A stretch of 64,000 nucleotides of DNA from assembly GCF_000621325.1 (NCBI RefSeq), contig NZ_JHYQ01000002.1, positions 186,001 through 250,000 of the forward strand, written 5' to 3'. Position numbers and translations under genes: made by a program. The notes under the pieces were generated by a model. It had not been told where the DNA came from. It searched no databases and was given only the letters and a program-made list of their open reading frames with translations. The stretch is from Thiothrix lacustris DSM 21227 (GTDB lineage: Bacteria; Pseudomonadota; Gammaproteobacteria; Thiotrichales; Thiotrichaceae). Below are positions 1 to 10,366 of this stretch, piece by piece (the stretch's first letter is position 1; each line of letters begins with the position of its first letter).

Positions 1-1
1 T

Positions 2-769
2 GACGCACTGACGCTAGTCAGCCCCAGTGAAAATGCGCTGGAAACCGGGCAAATGCCTGCGTTGCAACGTTTCACCATTGTGGCGATTTTCCGGGTGGAT
101 ATGCAGCAGTTTGATACCACCTCAGCCTATGTGAACCTTGAGGATGCTGCCACGACGTTTGAAATGGGCGGGGATGTGACCGGTTTGCGGATGACGCTGG
201 ATGATTTATACCTTGCGCCCAAAACTGCTCAAGCCATTTTGCAGCGTATGGGGCAAGCGTGGCCGGATATGTGGGCAAATGATTGGACGAATCTGAACAA
301 GAATCAGTTTGCCGCGATTCAGGCACAGAAGTCGGTGATGTTCATTATTCTAATGCTGATCATTGCGGTGGCAGCCTTCAATCTGGTGTCGACGCTGGTG
401 ATGGTGGTGACGGACAAGGAAGGCGATATTGCGATATTGCGTACCTTGGGGCTGTCATCGGGGCGGGTGATGAAGATTTTCATGGTGCAGGGTACGTTGA
501 TTGGGGTGTTCGGTACGCTGATCGGCGTGGTGGCGGGTGTGTTGCTGGCAACCAATCTGGATGTGATTGTGCCGTTTCTGGAACGTTTGTTTGATACCCA
601 TTTCATCAATGCCGATGTTTATTTTATCAGCGAACTCGAATCACGGGTGAATCCGGGCGATGTCCTCGTGATTGCCTTGAGTGCGCTGTTTATGTCTATT
701 CTCGCGACGCTTTACCCTGCTTGGCGTGCGTCCAAAGTCCAGCCTGCGGAGGCTCTGCGTTATGAGTAA
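2..769 (+). CDS. lolC: LolC/LolE-family lipoprotein-releasing permease, C-terminal part (5' end outside window)
   Basis: The reading frame is open from the left edge, so the gene is truncated by the window. It encodes the C-terminal 255 residues of an inner-membrane permease of the Lol ABC transporter, which extracts lipoproteins from the inner membrane for transfer to the outer membrane. A periplasmic stretch comes first. The FtsX-type domain follows, with a membrane segment around '[20 protein letters not shown]', the conserved [14 protein letters not shown] loop and the family-typical end '[18 protein letters not shown]'. The stop overlaps the lolD start (ATGAGTAA), so the two are translationally coupled. 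Whether this is LolC, LolE or a merged LolCE cannot be settled without the N-terminus. Confidence 0.93.
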   Translation, partial: DALTLVSPSENALETGQMPALQRFTIVAIFRVDMQQFDTTSAYVNLEDAATTFEMGGDVTGLRMTLDDLYLAPKTAQAILQRMGQAWPDMWANDWTNLNKNQFAAIQAQKSVMFIILMLIIAVAAFNLVSTLVMVVTDKEGDIAILRTLGLSSGRVMKIFMVQGTLIGVFGTLIGVVAGVLLATNLDVIVPFLERLFDTHFINADVYFISELESRVNPGDVLVIALSALFMSILATLYPAWRASKVQPAEALRYE

Positions 770-1442
770 TGTGATTATTTCTTGCCAGCAATTGAGCAAG
801 CGTTTCACCGAAGGTCGGTTGGATGTGGAAGTGCTACGCGGTGTGGATTTGCAAATACAAGCGGGTGAAAAAGTCGCGATTTTAGGCAGTTCCGGTAGTG
901 GTAAAAGTACCTTGCTGCACTTGATGGGTGGGCTGGATTTGCCTACTTCTGGGCATGTAGAAGTGCTGGGCAAACGCATGGATCAGTTGTCGGATACGGA
1001 ACGTGGCGTGCTGCGTAACGAGTCGATGGGCTTCATTTACCAGTTCCATCACTTGTTGCCAGAATTTACGGCCTTGGAAAATGTGGCGATGCCGCTGCTG
1101 ATCCGTGGGGTGAAAGTGGCGGATGCGACCGCTCAGGCGACTGATATTCTGGCAAAAGTGGGGCTGAAAGAACGTCTTGACCATAAGCCCGCGCAATTGT
1201 CCGGGGGGGAGCGTCAGCGTGCGGCGATTGCCCGTGCATTGGTGTCACGCCCGAAAGCGGTATTGGCAGATGAACCGACCGGCAACCTCGATCACAACAC
1301 GGCTGAAAACGTGTTTAATTTGATGCAAAGCTTGAATGATTCCTTGGGAACGGCGTTTGTGGTGGTCACGCATGACCTGCAATTGGCGGCGAAAATGGAT
1401 ACAGTATACCGCTTGACGGATGGGGTATTAGGGGCGGCGTGA
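762..1442 (+). CDS. lolD: Lipoprotein-releasing ABC transporter ATPase LolD
   Basis: This is the cytoplasmic ATPase that powers LolCE. It is 226 residues from the ATG at 762, the usual LolD length. A longer in-frame start at 681 would lie inside lolC and add residues unlike the family. GGAGG at 748-752 is a good ribosome site for 762. Visible motifs are Walker A (GSSGSGKST), the Q-loop in the LolD-specific context '[20 protein letters not shown]', the signature LSGGERQR, Walker B ([11 protein letters not shown]) and the switch histidine in VVTHD. The start overlaps the permease stop by 8 bases. The 3' end overlaps the convergent DUF2062 gene by 15 bases. Confidence 0.97.
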   Translation: MSNVIISCQQLSKRFTEGRLDVEVLRGVDLQIQAGEKVAILGSSGSGKSTLLHLMGGLDLPTSGHVEVLGKRMDQLSDTERGVLRNESMGFIYQFHHLLPEFTALENVAMPLLIRGVKVADATAQATDILAKVGLKERLDHKPAQLSGGERQRAAIARALVSRPKAVLADEPTGNLDHNTAENVFNLMQSLNDSLGTAFVVVTHDLQLAAKMDTVYRLTDGVLGAA

Positions 1443-1952
1443 CTTGCGTAAGCGGCGTGCCTTGATGCGCTTGAGCAAGTGCAAGCGCCATAGCAGGTGG
1501 ATACCGTAATAACCTGCTACAGAAGAGAATACGGCCATCAGGGATATGCCTAACAGGAATGGTTTCCAGATCAGGATCAGGCCATTCATTAGCCAGTCAA
1601 GGCTGGGGGTGAAATTGAAGCCAGCGCTTGGATGTCCGACAATAGCCGCCCCTAACAAATACGCACCATAAAGCATCGGTGGCATCGTCACCGGGTTGGT
1701 AACAAACACCAGCACCACGGCTAAGGGCAAGTTGGCTCGAAAAAAAACGGCTAGCAGTGCTGCAATCACGGATTGGAACGGCACTGGAATCCACATAGCA
1801 AACAACCCGATAGCAAATGCGGCTGCTACGTTGTGCCGGTTCAAGTTCCATAAGCAGGGCAAATGTAAAGAGTCCCCCAGAAACTGAAGATGTTTATGCT
1901 CTTTGAGTTTTTCTGGATTAGGAAACAGTTTACGTAGTAACTTTCGTGGCAT
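1428..1952 (-). CDS. DUF2062 domain membrane protein
   Basis: The protein has 174 residues. A basic N-terminus ('[21 protein letters not shown]') is followed by the DUF2062 signature: hydrophobic segments around '[20 protein letters not shown]' and '[20 protein letters not shown]', with the conserved 'TNPVT-PP' motif. A third membrane segment lies near residue 140 and the C-terminus is rich in Lys and Arg. Members are small inner-membrane proteins of unknown function; some are found fused to glycosyltransferases. The gene is divergent from comEC (54-base gap) and converges on lolD. No specific role can be read from the context. Confidence 0.85.
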   Translation of the reverse strand: MPRKLLRKLFPNPEKLKEHKHLQFLGDSLHLPCLWNLNRHNVAAAFAIGLFAMWIPVPFQSVIAALLAVFFRANLPLAVVLVFVTNPVTMPPMLYGAYLLGAAIVGHPSAGFNFTPSLDWLMNGLILIWKPFLLGISLMAVFSSVAGYYGIHLLWRLHLLKRIKARRLRKSRRP

Positions 1953-2006
1953 GAAGCCTCAATAATAACAACAGTAAGGTCATTCATTATCCATGGTTTA
2001 TGAAAC

Positions 2007-4319
2007 ATGCGCACCTTTTCAGTGAGTTTTTTTATCGGCACGCTTGTGCTGTTGGCATTGCCGCGCCTGCCGGTGATGGATTCACTGTTTTGGGGAGGCT
2101 TTGGAGGTGCGGTGGCTACATTGGTGCTAATGGGCGTATTGCATACGCCCCTACGGCGTTGGATGGGTACGCCGGTGCTTATTGGCGTGTTGCTGGGGGC
2201 GAGCTATGCGCTGTGGGTTGCCAGTGATGTGCGGAATGCGTGGCTGCCCACCGCGTGGGAAGGCGAAGACAAGCTGTTGACGGGTACGGTGGTGGATGTG
2301 CCGGAACGCAGTGCCGATGGGTTGCATTTTTTATTGGATGTCGCTGTGCCGGAATACACCGGACGTTTGCGGGTGGCTTGGTATGAGGATAATACGCCCG
2401 ATGTCCGTGCTGGTGAACGTTGGCAGTTGCTGGTACGCGGCAAGCGTCCGAATGGTTTCATGAATCCCAATGGCTTTGATTATGAGCAATGGTTGTTTAC
2501 GCAACGCATTGGCGGTAGTGGCTATGTGCGTAAGTCTGATAATAATCAGCGCGTGGCAGCAGCACCGTGGTGGGAACCGGATAGCTGGCGTCAGCATTTG
2601 CAGGAAAAGATCGCAACAGCTTTGCAAGGTTCGCCCATGACTGGGCTGGTGCAGGGGTTGGCGATTGCGTATACCGAGGGGATTTCGCAGCAGCAGTGGG
2701 GGGTATTGCGTAACACGGGTACGATTCATTTGCTGGCGATTTCGGGCTTGCACATTACGATGGTGGCCAGTTTGGGGATTTTGCCGGTGTGGGGTATCTG
2801 GCGCTTGTTTCCAATGTTGTATTTGTGGCTGCCGTTGCGGGTCGCTGCGGGGGTGTCGGGTGGGGTGTTGGCAACCGGCTATTCTTTGTTGGCAGGGTTT
2901 AATATTCCGACCCAGCGCACGCTGATCATGTTGTTAGTGGTGTTGGTAGGCTTGGTGTGGCGGCGGCAAGTGCCGTTCAGTGTCACCATGAGTGTGGCTT
3001 TGCTGTTGGTGTTGTTGCTCGATCCGTTGGCGGGTTTGTCGGTGGGTTTTTGGTTGTCGTTTGTGACGGTGGCTTTGTTGGCTTTTCTGGGAATGCGCCA
3101 GCGTAAGGTGGGTAAATCGGCGGTGCTGTGGATGCAGTTGGTGTTGTCATTGGGTACGATTCCGCTGGCGGCAGGCTTTTTCGGTATGGTGTCGCTGAGT
3201 TCACCACTGGCTAATTTAATTGCGATTCCAGTGGTAACGTTTGTGGTAACGCCGTTGGTGCTGCTGGGTATGGCGTTGGTGGGGTTGTGGGCTGCTGGAG
3301 CTGCGTGGGTGTGGTGGGGCGCGGCGATCCTGTTGCAAGGGCTGATGTGGGTGTTGGATTGGTTGGCTTCGTGGTCGCTGTCAACCGTTTACATGCCATT
3401 GATTCCGTTACCGTGGCTGTTGTTGGCGGGGCTTGGATTTGTGTTGCTGTGGTTGCCACGCGGAATGCCGGGGCGTTGGTTGGGGGCGTTGTTGATGTTG
3501 CCGCTGGTGTTGTACCAGCCACTAAAACTGGATGCGGGGGCGTTTCGTGTGAGTGTGCTGGATGTGGGGCAGGGGTTGGCAAGCGTGGTGCAAACCGCGA
3601 ACCATACCTTGGTGTTTGATACTGGCGCTAAGGCGTCAGATAGTTTTGATACTGGGGCATTAGTGGTGCTGCCGTGGCTGCGGGGGCAGGGTGTGGGAAA
3701 CATTGATACCTTGGTGGTTTCCCATGCGGATAATGACCATAGTGGTGGTGCGGGGGCGTTATTGGCAGCGATGCCGGTGGGTCAGGTGTTGGTTAGTAGT
3801 GCTGATACATTGCCAGATCATCAAGTTGATTTATGTGAGGCAGGCCAGTCATGGCAGTGGGATGGGGTGAAATTTAGTGTGCTACACCCGGCCGTGGATT
3901 TTCTTGATCAAAAGAATAACAACCGTTCTTGCGTTTTAAAAATAACAAATCACTACCATAGTGTTTTATTGACGGCTGATATTGAGCGCATTGCGGAAAG
4001 TTGGTTACTCAAGCAAGCGGTTGATTTGCAGGCTGAGGTTTTGGTTTTGCCGCATCACGGAAGCAAAACGTCTTCAAGCCCTGCGTTTATTCAAGCGGTC
4101 GCGCCAACGTTAGGTGTTGTGACTAGTGGTTATCGGAATCGGTATCATCATCCACACGCTGATGTGATACAGCGTTACGCGGCCCGTGACATAAAATTGC
4201 TGGACACTGTGGATAATGGGGAATTGCGTTTGGATTTTCCTGAGATGGGTGAAAGCTTGTCTATTAGGAAATGGCGTATTGAGCATCAGCACTTGTGGAA
4301 CCGTTACACTGAAAAGTAA
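2007..4319 (+). CDS. comEC: DNA internalization protein ComEC/Rec2
   Basis: This 770-residue polytopic inner-membrane protein is the channel for single-stranded DNA during natural transformation. It has the three expected parts. The N-terminal DUF4131 region has membrane segments and a soluble OB-like stretch. The central Competence domain contains 'GLAIAYTEGISQQQWGVLRNTGTIHLLAISGLHI' in separate pieces and many membrane segments. The C-terminal metallo-beta-lactamase domain begins around 'DVGQGLASVVQ' and carries the HxxxDH-type metal motif 'SHADNDHSGG' and 'LPHHGSKTSSS'. The length matches Gram-negative ComEC. The ATG at 2007 gives a short charged start before the first membrane helix. The gene is monocistronic by position. 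No other competence genes lie in the window. Confidence 0.95.
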   Translation: MRTFSVSFFIGTLVLLALPRLPVMDSLFWGGFGGAVATLVLMGVLHTPLRRWMGTPVLIGVLLGASYALWVASDVRNAWLPTAWEGEDKLLTGTVVDVPERSADGLHFLLDVAVPEYTGRLRVAWYEDNTPDVRAGERWQLLVRGKRPNGFMNPNGFDYEQWLFTQRIGGSGYVRKSDNNQRVAAAPWWEPDSWRQHLQEKIATALQGSPMTGLVQGLAIAYTEGISQQQWGVLRNTGTIHLLAISGLHITMVASLGILPVWGIWRLFPMLYLWLPLRVAAGVSGGVLATGYSLLAGFNIPTQRTLIMLLVVLVGLVWRRQVPFSVTMSVALLLVLLLDPLAGLSVGFWLSFVTVALLAFLGMRQRKVGKSAVLWMQLVLSLGTIPLAAGFFGMVSLSSPLANLIAIPVVTFVVTPLVLLGMALVGLWAAGAAWVWWGAAILLQGLMWVLDWLASWSLSTVYMPLIPLPWLLLAGLGFVLLWLPRGMPGRWLGALLMLPLVLYQPLKLDAGAFRVSVLDVGQGLASVVQTANHTLVFDTGAKASDSFDTGALVVLPWLRGQGVGNIDTLVVSHADNDHSGGAGALLAAMPVGQVLVSSADTLPDHQVDLCEAGQSWQWDGVKFSVLHPAVDFLDQKNNNRSCVLKITNHYHSVLLTADIERIAESWLLKQAVDLQAEVLVLPHHGSKTSSSPAFIQAVAPTLGVVTSGYRNRYHHPHADVIQRYAARDIKLLDTVDNGELRLDFPEMGESLSIRKWRIEHQHLWNRYTEK

Positions 4320-4332
4320 CGTGGCGAAACAT

Positions 4333-4338
4333 TATAAT
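4333..4338 (+). promoter_or_regulatory. Candidate -10 element for the RD-repeat gene
   Basis: A perfect TATAAT lies about 95 bases before the start codon of the heptad-repeat gene, just after the comEC stop. No good -35 is visible at 16-18 bases upstream, so the promoter is tentative. Confidence 0.35.
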
Positions 4339-4432
4339 TTATGCCAGAATCCAAGGCATTTCCCAATGGGTTTGCATACTGAACAGGGATTTTTTCCGCG
4401 TGTTTCAGGCTAGTAGTGTTCAGGAATCAATG

Positions 4433-6757
4433 ATGAAATTTGAAGAAAAGGATCTCGACATTTTCAAAAAACTGGATTCAAACGTTTATTTAACCCTCAA
4501 TGATAAGCAGGCGTTGAAAACCAGTGTGGATGAATTGGCGCTGCGTTTGGTGGAGAGTGACGGGCGTTTGCAGCAAATGTCAGGTTTGTTGCTGGAAAAG
4601 GATGGTCATATTCGGGTACGTGATGCCCGTATTGATGAGCGTGACAAGCGCATGGAAACTTTGGCGCTGTTACTGGGTGAAAAAGAAAAATTGCTGATTC
4701 AGCACAATCAGTTATTGCAAGATAAGGAAAAGATTTTACGGACTCGGGATGAAAGTATTATTGCCCGTGATCGCGCTGTTCAACAGCGTGATACCATGCT
4801 GGAAGATCGTGAATCACGCCTGAGTAGTCTGGAGCAAAACCTCGCCCACTACGAAAAATTGTTGCAGGAAAAAGAGCTGCAAATCCAGATGCGCGACCGT
4901 AGTCTGGAAGATAAAGACCGTTCTTTGTCGCGTATTGATCAGGCTATCCAAAGCAAAGACAAGCTGCTGCAGAGCCGTGATGACAGTATCATCAAGAAAG
5001 ACCAGCAGTTGGTGGATCGTGAAACACTGTTACAGGAACGCACTCGCCAGACGCTAGAGCAGGAAAAAATGCTCAAGGAGCGTGATAAGCACTTGAGTGA
5101 GCGTGATAATCACGTGCTAGAGCGTGACCGCCAGCTTGTGGCGCGTGATGGACACATCGATCTTGCTAACCAGCATCTGCAATCTCGTGACCGAACGATT
5201 GCCGAGCGTGACCAGCAAATTCAGGCACGTGAGCTATTACTCAAGGAAAAAGCCAGCTTATTGCAGGAGCGGGACCAGCGTATTGGTGTTCAGCAACAGC
5301 AAGTGGAAAAGCGCGATCTTACCCTGAGCCAACGCGACCGCGAACTCAGCGAACGTGACCGCACTATCGGTGAACGTGATGCCGAGTTACGTTTGCGCGA
5401 AGAAGCTATCCGTAGCCGTGACCAGCAGGGGCTGGATTTTCTGCAAACCATTCGTGAACTCGAAGACCACTTGCAGGAACGAGATACCCAGTTAACTGAC
5501 CGTGACCGTCAATTGTCGATGCGTGATGAACGTATCAATAAGGCTGACGAAGATTTGCGCGACCGTGATACCCGTCTTTCCAGCCGCGACCGTACGGTGG
5601 AAGAACGCGATGTACAGATCACTGAGCGTGACCGTCGTATCAAGGAACGCGACATGTCCTTGCGCGACCGTGATACCCGTATTAGTGGGCAAGACTTACA
5701 ACTGCGTGAGCGTGATAAGCAGTTGCAATTACGCGATACCCAGTTGCAAAGTCGCGATGTCACCATCGGCGAGCGTGACCATGGCATCAAGCAGCGCGAC
5801 GGGCATATTTCCCAGCTGAATGGGCAGATGCAGGAACGCGATGAAACTATTCATGCACGTGACTCGTTGCTGACTGAGCGCAATGCGGCTATCCAGCAGC
5901 GTGACGATACGGTGCGTGAGCGTGATTTCCAACTCACTGAGCGTGATCAGAGTCTTCTGCAACGCGATACCTCACTGAATGAACGTGACCAGCAGATTCA
6001 AACGCTGGGTGAATTTATCACCGAGCGAGATACTAGCCTGCAAGTGCGTGATACTGAAATTGCTGCTCGCGATGATCAGGTGCGTAACCTTCAACTAGAA
6101 GTTCACCTGCGCGACCAAAGCATTGCCGAGCGTGATGTGCAGTTGCAGCTCCGTGACCAGACGGTACAGGATCGTGATGAATTTCTTTCCGAGCGTGAAG
6201 AAACCATTGCTGAGCGTGATGCGACAGTAGCAGAGCGTGATGCCCAGCTTGAACAGCGTGATTTGCATCTTCAGCGTAAAGAAGAGGCGTTGCAAGAGCG
6301 GGATCAGCAGATTCACTTACGTGATACGGAAGTGGCGAAACGCGATGCCAGCCTGCATGAGCGCCATGAGACGATTGCACAGCGCGATGCTCATCTTAAT
6401 GCGCGAGATGATCAGCTCAATAAGCGTGATGCTAGCTTGCATGATCGAGATCAGACGATTATTGCCAAGGAAGCCCATATTCGTCGTCGTGATGAACGCT
6501 TGCAGGAATTGACCTTACGTCTCCAGCATTTGGAGAATACCCTGAAGGAGAATGGTCAGCAGTTGCAAAACCGTGATGAAGCGCTGCACCAACGGGATCT
6601 GATTATTGCCCAGCGCGATCGCCAAATCGACAAACTTGATAAAAGTGTGGTCAAGTATGCTGCGGGTGCGCAAAGTATCTTCATCAAAGGGGTCCTGGCG
6701 GGGATAGCTGCTGCTTTGGTTTTTGTATTAGGACTGAAACTGATGGCTATTTTCTGA
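4433..6757 (+). CDS. Tail-anchored coiled-coil protein built of about 60 Arg-Asp heptads
   Basis: Function unknown. The protein has 774 residues from the second ATG of an ATG-ATG pair. AGGAA at 4422-4426 is better spaced for 4433 than for 4430, and a GTG at 4400 is possible. After a non-repetitive head of about 55 residues ('FEEKDLDIFKKLDSNVYLTL'), nearly the whole chain is a seven-residue repeat, consensus [E/Q]-R-D-x-x-[L/I]-x, with about 63 RD pairs and a few skips (for example 'GLDFLQTIRELEDH'). The end is a short basic linker and one membrane helix ('GVLAGIAAALVFVLGLKLMA') finishing four residues later, so it is probably anchored by its tail with the long helix in the cytoplasm. The heptad puts Leu/Ile in one core position and Arg or Asp in the other, unlike classic coiled coils. 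A scaffold, spacer or division/polarity factor is possible. Confidence 0.9.
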   Translation: MKFEEKDLDIFKKLDSNVYLTLNDKQALKTSVDELALRLVESDGRLQQMSGLLLEKDGHIRVRDARIDERDKRMETLALLLGEKEKLLIQHNQLLQDKEKILRTRDESIIARDRAVQQRDTMLEDRESRLSSLEQNLAHYEKLLQEKELQIQMRDRSLEDKDRSLSRIDQAIQSKDKLLQSRDDSIIKKDQQLVDRETLLQERTRQTLEQEKMLKERDKHLSERDNHVLERDRQLVARDGHIDLANQHLQSRDRTIAERDQQIQARELLLKEKASLLQERDQRIGVQQQQVEKRDLTLSQRDRELSERDRTIGERDAELRLREEAIRSRDQQGLDFLQTIRELEDHLQERDTQLTDRDRQLSMRDERINKADEDLRDRDTRLSSRDRTVEERDVQITERDRRIKERDMSLRDRDTRISGQDLQLRERDKQLQLRDTQLQSRDVTIGERDHGIKQRDGHISQLNGQMQERDETIHARDSLLTERNAAIQQRDDTVRERDFQLTERDQSLLQRDTSLNERDQQIQTLGEFITERDTSLQVRDTEIAARDDQVRNLQLEVHLRDQSIAERDVQLQLRDQTVQDRDEFLSEREETIAERDATVAERDAQLEQRDLHLQRKEEALQERDQQIHLRDTEVAKRDASLHERHETIAQRDAHLNARDDQLNKRDASLHDRDQTIIAKEAHIRRRDERLQELTLRLQHLENTLKENGQQLQNRDEALHQRDLIIAQRDRQIDKLDKSVVKYAAGAQSIFIKGVLAGIAAALVFVLGLKLMAIF
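4610..6640 (+). repeat. Degenerate 21-base coding repeat (RD heptads)
   Basis: Within the gene, units of about 21 bases such as 'gagcgtgacCAGCAGatt' recur throughout, giving strong DNA-level periodicity. Codons vary between units (cgt/cgc, gac/gat), so the array is old or kept diverse rather than freshly expanded. Confidence 0.85.
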
Positions 6758-6784
6758 AATGATGGTTATTTTTCCTAAAGGGTA

Positions 6785-6813
6785 TTGACAGTCCGTTCTG
6801 CTGTCGTTAATAT
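6785..6813 (+). promoter_or_regulatory. Consensus sigma-70 promoter of tRNA-Met
   Basis: TTGACA at 6785-6790, a 17-base spacer and TATAAT-like TAATAT at 6808-6813. A GC-rich discriminator (tcgcgcc) follows, as is usual for stringently controlled stable RNA promoters. The predicted start lies about 6 bases before the tRNA. Confidence 0.85.
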
Positions 6814-6825
6814 TCGCGCCTCTAT

Positions 6826-6902
6826 GGCTACATAGCTCAGCTGGTTAGAGCACATCACTCATAATGATGGGGTCCCTAGTTCGAATCTAGGTGTAGCCAC
6901 CA
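6826..6902 (+). tRNA. Elongator tRNA-Met (CAT)
   Basis: A 77-base cloverleaf with acceptor stem GGCTACA/TGTAGCC, discriminator A, encoded CCA at 6900-6902, D-arm 'GCTCAGCTGGTTAGAGC', anticodon stem CATCA/TGATG around loop CTCATAA, and T-arm 'CCTAGTTCGAATCTAGG'. The anticodon is CAT. The acceptor stem and anticodon arm match the Escherichia coli elongator tRNA-Met far better than initiator or tRNA-Ile2 (CAT). It is a single tRNA unit with its own promoter and terminator. Confidence 0.96.
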
Positions 6903-6907
6903 AATAT

Positions 6908-6938
6908 AAAAAGCCACGTTACCTAACGTGGCTTTTTT
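6908..6938 (+). terminator. Rho-independent terminator after tRNA-Met
   Basis: A perfect stem GCCACGTTA (6913-6921) and TAACGTGGC (6924-6932) is flanked by an A run and six T residues at 6933-6938. It could work in both directions. Confidence 0.92.
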
Positions 6939-7060
6939 GTATCCCCTGTTTTCGTTCTGAAAAAATCAATACTCGCACGCTTTTTGGGGTGTAATCCCTC
7001 ATGCATTCGTATTATGATGCGAGTCTTTTCCTTCGCCATTAGCGATTTACGGAGTTTACT

Positions 7061-8761
7061 GTGGAACTGACTGGTGCCGAGATATTCGTCGAGTGTCTTA
7101 AGGAAGAAGGTGTTGATACCATCTTCGGTTACCCTGGTGGAGCTGTCTTGTTTTTGTACGATGAACTGTACAAGCAGCAAGATAACATCAACCATATTCT
7201 GGTAAGACATGAGCAAGGGGCTGTACACGCAGCCGAAGGTTATGCCAAAGCAACCAATAAGCCTGGTGTGGCGCTGGTAACATCGGGTCCCGGTGCGACC
7301 AATGCAGTGACAGGTATTGCAGATGCGTACATGGATTCTGTGCCACTGGTGGTTTTCACCGGGCAAGTACCACGTCATCTGATTGGGAATGATGCTTTTC
7401 AGGAAGTAGACATCGTGGGCATTACTCGCCCGTGCGTCAAACACAACTTCTTGGTGACTGATGTCAATGAATTAGCCATGACCATCAAGAAAGCCTTCTA
7501 TATCGCTAGCACAGGTCGTCCTGGCCCGGTTCTGGTGGATATTCCCAAGGACATCACTACAGCGCGTTGCGAGTTCCATTACCCCGCTGAAATTACCATG
7601 CGTTCCTACAACCCGACGGTCAAGGGTAACAAGCGTCAAGTACGTCGCGCCATTGACCTGATGTTGGAATCGAAGCGCCCAATACTGTATACCGGTGGTG
7701 GCGTGGTGTTGTCAGGGGCGGCACATCAATTGACTGAACTGACCAAGGAATTGGGTTTTCCTATCACCAATACCTTGATGGGTTTGGGCGGTTATCCGTC
7801 AATGGATAAGCAGTTCGTTGGTATGTTGGGGATGCACGGTACGTATGAAGCCAATAACGCGATGCACCATTCGGATTTAGTCATTGCGATTGGCTCACGT
7901 TTCGATGACCGTGTGACTGGTAATATCGAAAAGTTCTGCCCTTATGCCAAGATCATCCATGTGGACATTGATCCTGCCTCGATTTCCAAGAACGTCAAGG
8001 TAGACGTGCCTATTGTTGGTGATGTTAAAAGCGTCATTCTGGATATGCTGGAAGAACTTCGTGCTCGCACTGAGCGCCCCGATGCTGCTGCACTCGCGGA
8101 TTGGTGGAAGCAAATTGCGGAATGGCAAGGTATGGATTGCCTGAAATATAATCAGGATATGAATGCAGCGATCAAAGCGCAATTTGTAGTCGAAAAGTTG
8201 TGGGAAGCCACTAACGGTGACGCTTACATCACCTCTGACGTTGGTCAGCACCAGATGTGGGCGGCGCAATACTACAAGTTCAGCCAGCCGAACCGTTGGA
8301 TTAACTCCGGTGGCTTGGGCACGATGGGCTTTGGTTTGCCAGCGGCAATGGGCGTGCAAATGGCATTCCCGGAAGAAACCGTGGCGTGTATCACGGGCGA
8401 TGGCAGTATCCAGATGTGTATTCAGGAACTGGCAACGTGCTTGCAGTATCACATGCCGATCAAGGTCATTTCCTTGAACAATGGCTACCTCGGGATGGTG
8501 CGTCAGTGGCAGGAATTCTTCTACCAGAAGCGTTACGCCATGTCCTACATGGAAGCCCTGCCTGATTTCGTCAAGTTGGCGGAAGCTTATGGTCACGTTG
8601 GTATGCGTATCGACAAGCCGGGTGATGTTGAAGGTGCACTGAAAGAAGCCTTGGCCATGAAAGACCGTTTGGTCTTTATGGACTTCATCACCGAGCGGGA
8701 AAATAACGTATTCCCGATGATCCCTGCCGGTGCAGGCCAAAATGAAATGATTCTGGTATAG
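7061..8761 (+). CDS. ilvI: Acetolactate synthase large (catalytic) subunit
   Basis: A thiamine-diphosphate enzyme that condenses two pyruvates, or pyruvate with 2-oxobutyrate, as the first common step of valine, leucine and isoleucine synthesis. It has 566 residues from the GTG at 7061, with GGAG 7 bases upstream. The N-terminal ThDP domain has 'FGYPGGAVLFLYDEL' and the catalytic Glu in 'RHEQGAVHAAEGYA'. A central FAD-type domain follows, and then the C-terminal ThDP motif 'ITGDGSIQMCIQEL ... NNGYLGMVRQWQ'. The length and FAD region indicate the biosynthetic, not the catabolic, type. It heads an operon with ilvH (8-base gap) and ilvC. A TATGAT -10-like hexamer lies at 7013-7018. Confidence 0.96.
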   Translation: MELTGAEIFVECLKEEGVDTIFGYPGGAVLFLYDELYKQQDNINHILVRHEQGAVHAAEGYAKATNKPGVALVTSGPGATNAVTGIADAYMDSVPLVVFTGQVPRHLIGNDAFQEVDIVGITRPCVKHNFLVTDVNELAMTIKKAFYIASTGRPGPVLVDIPKDITTARCEFHYPAEITMRSYNPTVKGNKRQVRRAIDLMLESKRPILYTGGGVVLSGAAHQLTELTKELGFPITNTLMGLGGYPSMDKQFVGMLGMHGTYEANNAMHHSDLVIAIGSRFDDRVTGNIEKFCPYAKIIHVDIDPASISKNVKVDVPIVGDVKSVILDMLEELRARTERPDAAALADWWKQIAEWQGMDCLKYNQDMNAAIKAQFVVEKLWEATNGDAYITSDVGQHQMWAAQYYKFSQPNRWINSGGLGTMGFGLPAAMGVQMAFPEETVACITGDGSIQMCIQELATCLQYHMPIKVISLNNGYLGMVRQWQEFFYQKRYAMSYMEALPDFVKLAEAYGHVGMRIDKPGDVEGALKEALAMKDRLVFMDFITERENNVFPMIPAGAGQNEMILV

Positions 8762-8769
8762 GTGACAAA

Positions 8770-10319
<1,550 letters not shown>

Positions 10320-10341
10320 GCTTCGCTTGTTGCTTTCAAAG

Positions 10342-10366
10342 CCTTCCTCTCCCATGGGGGGGAAGG
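10342..10366 (+). other. Hairpin across the start region of the DUF1624 gene
   Basis: CCTTCCTCTCC pairs with GGGGGGGAAGG around a three-base CAT loop (two G-T wobbles), followed by only TTT. It lies 23 bases after ilvC. The ATG at 10354 sits in its apex. It could be a weak terminator of the ilv operon, or a translation-limiting structure. Confidence 0.5.

Noticed and set aside
5502-6512. Several open frames on both strands inside the RD-repeat gene.
   Set aside because: They are by-products of the 21-base periodic coding sequence, which leaves all frames open; their composition mirrors the repeat.
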